NCBI RefSeq assembly: GCF_033807575.1
Contig: NC_084704.1
Span: 34,449,968 to 34,513,967, forward strand
Source of the DNA: Cydia pomonella
Taxonomy: Eukaryota; Arthropoda; Insecta; Lepidoptera; Tortricidae
Reading direction: 5' to 3'
DNA length: 64,000 nt
The notes under the pieces were generated by a model, which saw only the letters and a list, made by a program, of their open reading frames with translations, did no database searches and was not told where the DNA came from. The translations under genes were made by a program, and so were the position numbers. The stretch's first letter is position 1. Every line of letters begins with the position of its first letter. This document shows positions 30,422 through 41,400 of this stretch, piece after piece.

Positions 30422-33059
30422 CTTAATTTTGTACCTAATAAGTTAGACTTCTCCTCCATTGTCTCTATAAATCTGACGACTGGATCTAAGTAGCAGTGTA
30501 ATATTATAATTAGATACGCTACACTAGAGAGAGAATTTCACAGGAATGATAGGAAATAACGGAAACTTTAATTTTGGAAATAGACAATTTCGATCGCCGT
30601 CCAAAATATGAGAATTTTCTGAAAATTGGAAATTTCTGTGTGAGTGCGATTCATACAACTCATAGATGCACCAAAGAATAGTAAGTACCTACTGGGAGGT
30701 AGGTATTTGGAATATTCCGTAGATTCTTATAGGTATCTACTTATGCAAATTAGATGGCAAAACGACTTCTGGAACTTAAAAATATTCTTAACCCATTTAA
30801 GAATTATTTATGTATCTACATAGAAATAAACTAATATTAACCATACATTATATGAAGTAAAGGTACATCTGGTTCATGCTTATTAATCTTATTATCGATA
30901 TAATTTATCATTCCTACATATCGCAAGAGAAACCGAGATCGTTTAAAATAGAATAAATGAAATCATCGAATAAATTGGCTTTAATGCATCCACGTATATG
31001 AATTACCTATTCCGACCTTTGCTCATTGCCAATGCGCAATAATTAGGTAGATTTTTATTTTGTAGTCGCTTTTTTTTGTCATATTTTGATAGTACGGTAA
31101 GTTTGAAGAGCTCATTCGAAGCGGAAAAAATTCAAAATTCCAATTTGGGGCAAACAATGTCTAATTTTCAGTTAAGTTATAAAAAATCTATACTTTTTAT
31201 TTATTTAAACTATTACACAAAATAAAGGTGTACAAATGGCAGACTTAAGGTAATATTTAACTTGACCGATTAGTACGTATGTTTGTTAGTTAGTGTGGGT
31301 CAAGTCTTGGAAGCAAAATTTAAGCCACTACCCGTTTTCCGATTGAGCTGAAAATTTGCATGCATCATATGTAAGTCGGGTGATATTGCAATATTATGGT
31401 ACCATCAAGCCGATCTGATGATGGAGACAGGAGGTGGCCATAGGAACAATGTAATGACTGATGAAACAACGCAACGTAATTGTTTTTAGAAATGTCTCAA
31501 TGAGTATTATTTGCTTATGGTAAGAAAAGTATAGTCAGCGATAAATGCTTGTACCAAAAATGTTTTTTTTTTTGCCAAAAACTAATTAAAATTTAATTGA
31601 GCTATATATATTGTACAGAATAGGGAAAAATTGTATCGATTTTGACGAAAATAAATGACAACAAGATAAAAATCGGATTTTCTTGGATAAAACCAGTTAA
31701 CTTAGCTTGGTCTAACCCTATAAACATTATTCGTTATATATTTCATACTACTGACATCAAACATATGAATTATCTACAAACTACCCAACAAAACTCAGTA
31801 ATATAACACAATAATGTATTATGTTGTTGGACCCAAATTTCAGTGACAACAAATTCCTTTAAAGATTATATACAACTGGGTGAGATTTCGAGCGATACTC
31901 ATATGCCTGTAATGTATAATTAGGTACTTGATACATAAGGAGAATATGGGACACTTGCCCGGGACAGGTCCAGACAGACGTAGACGCCAAAATCATGTAC
32001 AATTTTCACTTTCAACGTCTATTGGAACCAAAGGAAGCAGGTATCCCTGTTTAATATCGTTGTAAATTGTCAACCAATTTTGGGTTGGTTGGTAGAAAGC
32101 TCATATTAAGTAAACAACTCACTTTACACACGTGTAGACATTTCATGATGTTAAATTGAAACATTAAATTGCAGTTTGCACACGTTTTATACAAATCAAC
32201 CATAAGGGCCATCGATCGCGTCCGTGGGGCAAATACCTACGAATATTAAGGAAGTCATCAAAGTCAAGTACCTCTTTAGACAGTGAAGTGGGCTAAATGC
32301 GTCCACATGTTTCACTGTATCTAACCTTATCCGCATTTACCCCATACAAGGACGCAGTTGTGGTGGTTGACCAGCATAAATAGTACGTACACATAACATT
32401 TCATGAAAAACAAGTATTTTTCATAAGAATCAAAAAGCCGCTATAAAGTTCCTCTTTTTATCTCCAAGAACATTATACTTAGAAATAACAGCAATTAAGC
32501 AGCCAGCAAATTAATTGAGATATAGTGGTCCTATACATTAATATTATGTGTATATTTTTATCCCAAATGTCCACGATTGAATACACTTATGCTTAAATAT
32601 AAATATTTCCTAAATATGCTTCAATGTGATGAGACCACTTATACTGAACCTGTCGTAAAAGAATCTCTTATAACTGTAACAATTTATAACAATAAACGTA
32701 TAATATGTAGGTATGTATATGTATAGTTTATGTGATGAAAATCCGGACTAGTAATAAATAAGTGGCTTCGTGCCTACGTCATCAGCCCGGGATTTACTAA
32801 ACACATAATGCACTACTTAACAAGTCATGTACAGAATGCTCAATAAAACTCGAAATGCTTCAAGCTTCCACGACCTACATTAACTAACCTACAGCTGATA
32901 TATTTTTTAACAAAGTGGACACCTACTACGTAATCTAATGCAATAAATAACTTCAATAAAAAATAAGCAAACAAAAGGAACGTATGTAGCTATGGAACAC
33001 TTACCCGTGTACATGATTTGTTCGAGTTATTACAAATTCTAGAAATATGTAAATGCAAT

Positions 33060-36000
33060 TTACGAAGCCGGTCGCGGGCGAGCGGGTAAGGGTGGCGGAG
33101 CGCCCTGCCGCGCCGGCACCGGTGGGGGCGGGCCGGCTGCCGGCGGAGGCGGGGGCGGCGAGCACGACGGCGGCGGTCCGCTGTCCGCCGGCGGCGAGCA
33201 GATCGGCGGCGGCGAGGAGATCGGAGGCGGCGAGGAGATCGGAGGCGGCGAGGCCATCGGCGGCGGCGCAGGCTTACCATTGTCCATAGCGGGCGCCATC
33301 GGCGCGGGCCGCGGAGGCGGCGGACGAGCGGGACTCGCCGCAGCGGCGGGCGCGCGTGACGGCACCAGCGGCGTAGGCGACGGCGCCGGCGGCCTGCTCG
33401 GCTGCTGCCGGCGCGGCGTCGGCGGCGCGGACCTCAACGGCCGCTCTGCTTGAGCCTCACCGAACAGCGGAGTCGTATTATTCGTACAAAGATTCAACTC
33501 TGACTTGACGACCTCCACCCAATTCGGAGATTTCAATGTGATGCGCAAAGGAACCGAGCAAACGGTCAGATATTCCTTCTGCGCGGCAGCTAGAGCGTTC
33601 TGTCCATCCCGGAACGTAATTATCAACGAAGTCGAATGATCCTCAACGATCCTCACGAGAGTCACCTCGCCTATAGTGGCGAGCTCTTGCAAAACTGCAG
33701 CTACCAAATTATCATCAAATACAGATTCACTGTTGGCATCGCAAGGTTGCACTACGATTGTCGCGTCCGGAGGTCCCAGATCATTGACCACTTCGTAAAA
33801 CACCTCCATGCATTTCGTGTAGCTGACTTGAAGGACTTCAACTTCAAGAATCGCTATGACAGGCCGATGATCGCTTTGTTTCAGTTCCGCTCGGCCGTAG
33901 TGGAGTAACTTCCCGGCGGCTAATTCCGAAGTCCCTTCCGGGTCGATAGTGTGTTTCCGGCTTCGCCATAAAACGCGGTCCGTCCAGGCTGGGGCACGGC
34001 ATTTTTCACTAGTGTCGTAATCATCGCTGAAGAGATCATACTTGTAGGTCGGAGGGAAGGTAATATCACCTTCAAAGCAGTTTTTAAACACGAGATCTTG
34101 AGCTTTCTGTCTCGTTAGTTGGTCTTGCTCTAAAAGCCGTTGCATATTATTCTGTGACACTAGTAATCGCACTTCATCTTTGTCCAGATCAATACGGTAG
34201 TTGAAATCGCCGCACCAGAACACGTAGTCGTGCGAGTATAGGGATCGGCCCATTGGGAAAGCTACTTTTCTCGTGATTTCTGTGTAGTCGGCGTTTCTTT
34301 CGGTTACTTGAGACTGGCCGGCAGCGAAATGGGCGCAGACGAAACAGAGAGAGGTTCCGTAAATGACTAGTCTGATAGCAACTGCCCCTTTGTTACCAGT
34401 GGCGCCGCCGAGACCTGTCTTGACAGAATCGAGGGCCACATCTCGGATGTGAGGAATTAAATCTTTTCTAGCAAATACGAATAAACACAACCCTACTAAT
34501 TGATGAGAGGAGAGAAGGGTGTAGGGTGCATCTCTGCATAAAACTTTTTCTAGCTCTTCACTCCACGCCTTTGCATTGTCAGAACTAGCGGCCATAATGT
34601 TGCTGGCGTTAAGGTCGACGATTTCTTCAAAGCCAATCGCAAATATATCAGAAGGATGGTCCTTGCCTTGTACCGTGTTCACTAATGAATTGTTCGGGCA
34701 ATCTAGCAACCAGTCGGCCAAACTAACATCTTTATAGGCGAGACTTCTAAAGTGTTTACCACCATTAACATTGTATGTGCCGATTGTAATCCTTATAGAA
34801 GACGGTGTTGTGTACTCGTTAACTCTGCGGCACATTTCTCTCAGCACCGGAGTGGATGTGTGCAGTAGATTAGCTGGTAAGAGGATCCTTGTACGATCAG
34901 CAAGTTCAGAGTTTAATGTAGAGCCTAGAAGCAAAATATCAATAGCTTCTTGTTTGGAATTATCTAATAAGTTATTCTGTATGGTGCGTGCTGCAGAGCG
35001 AGCTCCGTCTATCAATTTGGAGCCGCCTTGGATAGCCCCAGTGCCTGCATAAATTTTTGATATTTCATTGCCATTGTTCACCCACATTGTTTAAAAACTT
35101 CCTCAAATCTGTTCACATTCTGTTTCTTGTCAACACATTGAAGAAGCATAAGCTGTATGTTGAGCATTTCTAGCCCAATGAACGTCTGAATAGAATTTGT
35201 TCTGTCCAAGCAATCAAGGCAGTTTGTTCGGATAACACCTTTCTGGACATTGTAAATGTCAACACTTTTGGCACTGAAAATCCCCATTTCATCATAATAT
35301 TTCTCTATTATCTTTTTGAATCTCCCTAAAGCCCCTTCAATAGATGAAGCTCTGACTTCTTGATGGTAATCAAAGATTATCTGAACAATATCCGCATGAG
35401 CAGACTCATTAAGGTGTTTCTGGAAAGCATTGCTCAAAGTGGCTTCACCTTCGCTTCCTCCAATCAAACTTGATCCTAAAAGATTTGCAACAATCACGGA
35501 CCCATAATTACGCTTCATTGCAGAGAAGTGTCGATCGCAAGCACTTGTAGAGGCATCATAGCCTCTAGACATCTTAACTTTATGAGATCCAACTTGTACT
35601 CCCGGCTGCTCCCAAAACAGAGGAACCGATCCTCTAGTCTGAATGTAAGATGCCACGGAATCATCTATGTAAATTGATTGTTCAGTTTCAACAAAATTGG
35701 CAACATTGCCATCATCATTGCATCCTCTGACATTGAAACGAGTCCCAGCTCTTTCACAGCTCAGACGGGACACTAACACCGCTCTGGCTTGACGGTGCCC
35801 CACATAGATGGTTCTTATTTCCACCGACCCACACATAGCTCTTGTGAGCCAATCTTCACAATCAATACCATATCTAATCAAATGTATAAAGAGAGTTCTG
35901 TTCCAAAAGAATCTGTTATCAGGATTAGCTCCTTTGCTTTTGCGTTGTGCACAGAGTGTGAGATCAAAGAGATTATCGTTTGATTTTCCCGTATTCCAAG

Positions 36001-36391
36001 AAAAATAGAAAGTTCCAGAATTGAGTAATTTCTTTACTTCTGAGACTTTGTCATCATTAGTCTGATAAAAGAGAGGTAAGAATTGCGTTTGGGTAATTTT
36101 GAAGACTTCGACATCGCCCACCTTACCCACGGAGCAGCAGCCGGTCACCAGCACTAGGTAGAGCAGACACGTTTCCCCGGAATTAAGCTGCAGAACGCCT
36201 AGGCAGGCGTAAGCGTCAGCGATTTTGTGAAACTGTTTTCGAAAAGTGTCAGTCTCCTGAGGTGAAAGTGAGACCACAGCTTGAGATTCAAACAATAAAG
36301 CAGTATCTTTGTTTCTGTGTTGTAGGATTATACTGTAGGGATTTGGTGAGCACGACTTTTCCAACACTTTAAATCCTTTGGACATAGCCAT
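33060..36391 (-). CDS. Synj: Synaptojanin (inositol-polyphosphate 5-phosphatase with SAC domain), intronless, one frameshift
   Basis: It reads from ATG 36389-36391 as one intronless unit of about 1,110 residues. The first part (36391 to about 35080) is the SAC phosphatase domain with catalytic TNCLDCLDRTNS. The second part (35087-33060) is the 5-phosphatase domain with WCGDFNYRID and PAWTDRVLW, then the RRM-like DUF1866 segment, then a proline-rich tail ending PLPARPRPAS. The enzyme strips 4- and 5-phosphates from phosphoinositides to uncoat endocytic vesicles at synapses; the tail binds SH3 proteins. The frame breaks at 35080-35090: the SAC frame runs FEEVFKQCG then stop, while the next domain starts MWVNNGNE one frame back. 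One missing A after the CAA codon would restore continuity. This may be an assembly or sequencing error, or a true mutation. Lack of introns in a normally multi-exon gene suggests a retrocopy or lineage-wide intron loss. Confidence 0.88.
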
Positions 36392-37844
36392 GGTGCGCGT
36401 TCAGTCCTAAGTTAAGGCCACGCTAAACCCATCCGCCCCTTTTTCTACATCAAATACACTATTATCCACGGTCAACTTAACACAGCGTAAACTGATTATG
36501 ATCTGATTAGAAATTTAACAGTGATTGCATTGCAATCGGAATATTGACTCAATTTTTGACAGATTAAATACTGACATGACGTGCTGTCAGTGACAAGCTG
36601 TTTGACTCACTAAAAAAATCGGTGCAAACATAGCGGTTACAAAAAAATTCGGTCGAAAATTTGTTCCAGCACAAGGCGTACGTTGCGTTGATTTAGTAAG
36701 TATAATAGCGTAGTGAGCAAAGAATATAATACTCACTAGGAGAAGAACGCTAACTCCATACAAAAAAATGTCCCTTTCAAAAGTTCGTTTATACTAGTGG
36801 CGCTCTCTTTGTATCTCAGTACTTAAATTGACAACCGGTTTAGCCTGGCGGGTTTTGGTAGGTAGTGATCCAGTTCTAGCTAGTGGCTCTGGGTTCGAAT
36901 CCCGGCGACGGAATTCCTTTTTGTATTTTTTTCATTTTTGTTTTTGCTGGGGTGAGGTTTTAAAATTAACAATTCACAAATAAAAAAATATTATGTTACA
37001 TAATAATCAAAATCACAGGCATCTTTCGTCCTAAGAGATAATGATATCTATATTATGAATATAAAAGGTAACAAAACAGTTTATTATCAAGTTATAAATA
37101 TTTTTATTCCTATATATTAGGATCAAAAGAGCTGAATTCGTTCGAAAAAACATACAGTAGGAAGGAAAAAAATCATTTTCTATGCAAATTTATGTATCGG
37201 ACGGGGCTTGTTGAACTAACTGTGACATTTAATAACTTCTTTAGTCCTAGCTAGCTATAAAAATACTTGCAATATTTACCCTTTTCAGGGTGCAATGTGT
37301 TTCTATAATTTAAATGTAATAACTATGTACCATGGCTCGCAATAAACGATTTCTGATTTCTGATAATATCTACATACCTATATGAATTTTATTCAATGAG
37401 ACCACAGGTCGGTAATTTCGGTTCATTATTGTTGTGACTACCAAATAGTTTACCTAGCCTGTGCGTGTGATTATTATCTTTTGATTTTTTTTAAAGCGTT
37501 ATTTATGTTTAAGTCGCCTATAGCGCATGTTTTAATTCCCAGATTACCTTCATAACAATAAATAGAAGTCATTAAAATCTTCATATTTTTTTTATATATA
37601 TATATATATATACATATACTATTTATTGCATTTAATATAGCTTTTTATATATCTAAAACATGATCTTTGGCACATCTGATTTCACTCCACAATTGCAATT
37701 AGTGTAAATTGTAATCATATCACATATATTATCAGGCCAAAAAACTGAAAATACATGAATATATGACAGCCAAAGTTGTTATTACATCTATCCGATTGTC
37801 GGACACTTTCTGCTCCACAGCTCAGTGCAGCGGTCTTGTTGATG
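36392..37844. other. Intergenic DNA between synaptojanin and FIG4
   Basis: This holds the presumed synaptojanin promoter (right of 36391). It also holds a SINE-like fragment with a box B motif (gggttcgaatcccggcgac at 36892-36910) and AT-rich unique sequence including a tata run at 37594-37613. No gene was recognised. Confidence 0.5.
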
Positions 37845-37930
37845 GTCACCGGGAAACTACAACTAGTCGGAATTAGTCACCGGGAAACTACAACTAGTCG
37901 GAATTAGTCACCGGGAAACTACAACGAGTC
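37845..37930 (+). repeat. 31-bp tandem repeat, about 2.7 copies
   Basis: The unit gtcaccgggaaactacaact plus agtcggaatta repeats at 37845, 37876 and 37907. The third copy runs directly into the duplicated FIG4 terminal-exon segment. Confidence 0.88.
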
Positions 37931-37931
37931 C

Positions 37932-38075
37932 TGCACGTGCTCCGCCGGATGTAGTCGCGGTACAGGTCGCGCGCGCCGCGCGTCACGGTGGGCGGGATGA
38001 CGTCCGCCGAGCTGTCGATCGTGAACGCACTGCTCACCGTCACGGTGACCGGGCTGGAGGGCTTGTATTGCAAGT
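37932..38075 (-). pseudogene. Partial duplicate of the FIG4 terminal exon
   Basis: This segment is nearly identical to 38512-38655 inside the last FIG4 exon and encodes the same YKPxSPVTVTVSSAFT through YRDYIRRST block. It lies beyond the FIG4 stop and the likely poly(A) signal. After the shared block the frame continues into unrelated residues and stops near 37894. A possible acceptor upstream (cttctacag at about 38093) would put the block out of frame with FIG4, so a working alternative terminal exon is unlikely. Confidence 0.78.
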
Positions 38076-38171
38076 TCAAGCGTTCGTCTGTAGAAGCCGT
38101 TATATTCAACGAGCCCCGCTGGGTTTGTAGTACGGGTTATAAGTTAAAGAAAACACTCTTTTACTGACAAC

Positions 38172-38177
38172 TTTATT
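38172..38177 (-). terminator. Probable FIG4 poly(A) signal AATAAA
   Basis: Minus-strand AATAAA (tttatt on the plus strand) lies about 270 bp after the FIG4 stop codon at 38445-38447. It is the nearest canonical signal seen. Confidence 0.5.
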
Positions 38178-38444
38178 TATTTTACATGAGTATATAAACT
38201 ATGAATGATATAATCAACAAATTGTTTAATAATGTCTATATTTATATTCGGTAACGCGCAAGTGACAAAACTTGGATTGCAAGCGTCTATAGACTACATG
38301 ACATCCTGGGATGTCGATTTGATCAAACGGTACGCTTGTTTCCCTTAAGTTGGATAGTAAAACACAGACGCAAAAATATTTCTTTCTTTAGATTTCTTCG
38401 CATTTGAGATCAATACACATTTTAGAAAAAATATTTTACACAAT

Positions 38445-41400
38445 TCATTGTGCAAACTCGACATATCTCGCATATATCTCTTCGGTCTGTGGCGTCACGG
38501 CCGTCCTGCCGGTGCTCCGCCGGATATAGTCGCGGTACAGGTCGCGCGCGCCGCGCGTCACGGTGGGCGGGATGACGTCCGCCGAGCTGTCGATCGTGAA
38601 CGCACTGCTCACCGTCACGGTGACCGGGCTGGTCGGCTTGTACTGCGGGTTTGAGCGGCGCTCGAAGTTTACGTAGCGCTTGTATCTGTTGAAAGCGTGA
38701 CAAAAATGTTCTTGTAATAATCTGGTTATGGTAATAGGCCATTTTATTTAAAATAAATTCTAAGGCCCAGTCTTACATATCCAGAAGTTGCCACTGTAAT
38801 TTGAACCTATAGTGCAGGGAATTGAGTTGATTTTATTTTGTTTGAAAATTTAACGATACAAAACAAATGCGACTTCTGCCACAAAGTAAATAGCGGCGGC
38901 GCGCGCTGGAGCAGAGAGTTCGCTCACTACAACTATAAAGTGCCATTTTCGCCGCACGCACACAGACGTGACATTTACAGGCGTTCTCGGGCAGAGCTTT
39001 GTCGGGATGTGCGCGCGTTGCTAACTTGACGTCCCCGCCGCTACGTAGGTACCTACTGTCATGTACGTCAAAATGCAGTCTCTAAGGATTGTAATTTAAA
39101 TTTTAATTTTAATTTAAATTTAATTTAAAATTTATTTAAAATTTTAAATGTCTGTAAACTTATATTACCTAATCCTTTTTAAAATTCGAAATTAATACAA
39201 AAGCAACCCTAGTGAGTCGGGCAAGTTAAGGTATATATTTTCGGCGGGACCGGACCTTCTGTTTATTTTTTATTTTGTGCTTCTGTTCCAACTGAATATG
39301 ATTTAAATTTCATCGAAGTACAATATATACCGGATCGCAGCCAAATAACAGTAGACCCTCTACTCATAGTGTTGCGTTCCTGCCGGTGCGGGGTGTTAGG
39401 GTCGGCAACGCGCAAGTAACACCTATGGAGTTGCAGGCGTGTATAGGCTACAGTGACTGCTATCAGGCTATGCATGTTTGCCACCGACGTAGAATAAAAA
39501 TAATAATAAACAAGTGCGAGTCGGACTTGCGTACGTAGGGTTCCGTACCATTATTTATAAAAACGGCAAAAAAATATGTTTGTTGTATGGGAGCCATTCT
39601 GTTTTCAGTATTTGTTGTTATAGCGGCAACAGTAATACTTTATCTGTGAAAATTTCAACATGAGATACAGCCTAGTAATAGACGGACGGACGGACAGCGA
39701 AATCTCAGTAATGGGTCCCGTTTGACCTTTTGGGCAAAGTCCTTGGCTTTGGTATTACCTCACATTTTTTTTTATTAGCACTAAAATCGGAGTCGACCCG
39801 AGAGATGTAGTCCTCATTCTTCTCTCTCTACAGTCCTCTACCCTTGGGAAGGGAACACGCAACATAAATAAATTGTGCTCGACCTTATATCGGTCTGTAG
39901 AAAAATCTTAACAGCGCGATGCAGCCAACGGAGCAGCGCCATCTACCATGGAATTGAGTAACTAAAAGAATACGTGTAACACTCACACAGTCATGTCGGC
40001 CTTGCTAGGCTCCTTGAGAGTGAGTCGGTTGCGCCGCTTGACGGCGACGAAGGGCGGCTCGGCGGGGGCGGGGGCGGGCGCGGGGGCGGCGGCGGGGGCG
40101 GCCCGCGCGCCGCGCCCGCCCGGCGAGCTGCTCAGCTCGTCCTCCGTGGACGACGCGCTGTCCGAGCTGTATCAACATTCAAAATATGCATTTTCCTACT
40201 CCTCTACTGTTTGTCATCTGTCATTTATATATTCATGAACACGAATATAAGAACATATATAATATCTTATTGTGTCCGTTGAGACACGGCGAAATAAAAA
40301 ACCAATTCGTGTTGCTCTGAAAAGAGAGTACATTTTTATTAAGAACAAAGGTACAATGTATGCATGAAATGCATGTTTCATTGGACAAAAACTTAACTAT
40401 AACTCTTACCTGAAAAGAGAAACAACATTTAAGGCTAATATTCCACGTATATCTTTATATTTTAGTTTATTCTTCATGTAACGTTATTTATTCAACGACT
40501 CCTTTGACATTTGACACGTCAAACTATACGTCAGTTCAAACACAAGTGTCACAGATAAAATATACAATTAATGAAGGAGAAGGCTTCATTTACACATATA
40601 TAAAAGGTTTGAAGAAAAGTCTGTATTGTCTATTCTTCATAACAGCACTTGTGCTTTAAAATCGCTATAACGTTACTGCGATTAATGGCTACCAACTTAA
40701 CAAATTCAAAATACAGTTTCAAACTTAGTGCATTGCTGCCAACTTAAAAAACATTCATTTGGTTGCATAGTAGAAACAATTGCTTCATAAGTTAGAAACA
40801 CGCATGTGATACCCGTAATATAGCAAAACCCATAGACTACGAAGACCGCTTAGCGTTGCTTGTTAGTCTCCATGTGGCCAAAATCGAAAAAAAACTGTCC
40901 GAAAATCTAATTTAGCAAGGAGCAAGTACCAGGGCCTCATGAGTTCCGAGAAGGTGTCGCAGACCAGCTAAACAAACCAAAAGTATACAGTTAGCTGTAT
41001 ACTTTTGGTTTGTTTACCTATATGATCCGACCGTAGTCAGTTTGTCCAGATAGCTGGATGCCAAACAGTGCCTTACTACACACGCTCCGGAGTAAGCCAG
41101 GGTAGCACCTTGGGTCCTACATTATTTATCATCATGATAAACGATTTGCCTAATGTAGTATCCACCGCAGAGTGCCTGCTATTCGCGGATGACTTAAAGT
41201 TGTTTAGGAGCGTGCGAAGTTTGGCAGACCGCGAAGCACTACAGCGTGACATAGACAATGTTGCGGCCTGGAGTATTGCGAATCAGCTTCCCTTCAATGT
41301 TACCAAATGTAAGCTGATTACTTTTTCCAGAGCTCGAGAGGCTATTACCCCATCATATAACCTGCTCGGGTTACCACTGGAGAGAGTGGATGTAGTCCAA

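Larger units (their letters stand above)
26941..33059. other. Six-kb gene-poor interval downstream of COX7A and synaptojanin
   Basis: Apart from the COX7A 3' UTR and poly(A) site, no gene could be supported on either strand. The open frames are short, AT-rich and without family features. Content includes foldbacks (28466-28632, 29280-29377, 30198-30421) and one hAT-like MITE (29496-29637); otherwise it is largely unique AT-rich sequence. Part of it may be synaptojanin 3' UTR, since minus-strand AATAAA words occur at about 31195-31205, but I cannot show this. Confidence 0.5.

Noticed and set aside
33053..33289. Plus-strand Ala/Arg-rich open frame
   Set aside because: It is the antisense of synaptojanin's proline-rich tail; GC-rich repeats leave all frames open.
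35078..35100. Programmed -1 frameshift at TTTAAAC in synaptojanin
   Set aside because: The heptamer is in the wrong register (TTT AAA C in zero frame) and the -1 frame meets TAA at that point. A missing base explains the break better.
36860..36912. tRNA gene or full SINE around gggttcgaatcccgg
   Set aside because: Only a box B-like segment is recognisable; there is no matching body.
37894..38109. Independent small gene encoding 71 residues
   Set aside because: It is a partial duplicate of the FIG4 last exon with an arbitrary tail, and the possible acceptor is out of frame.
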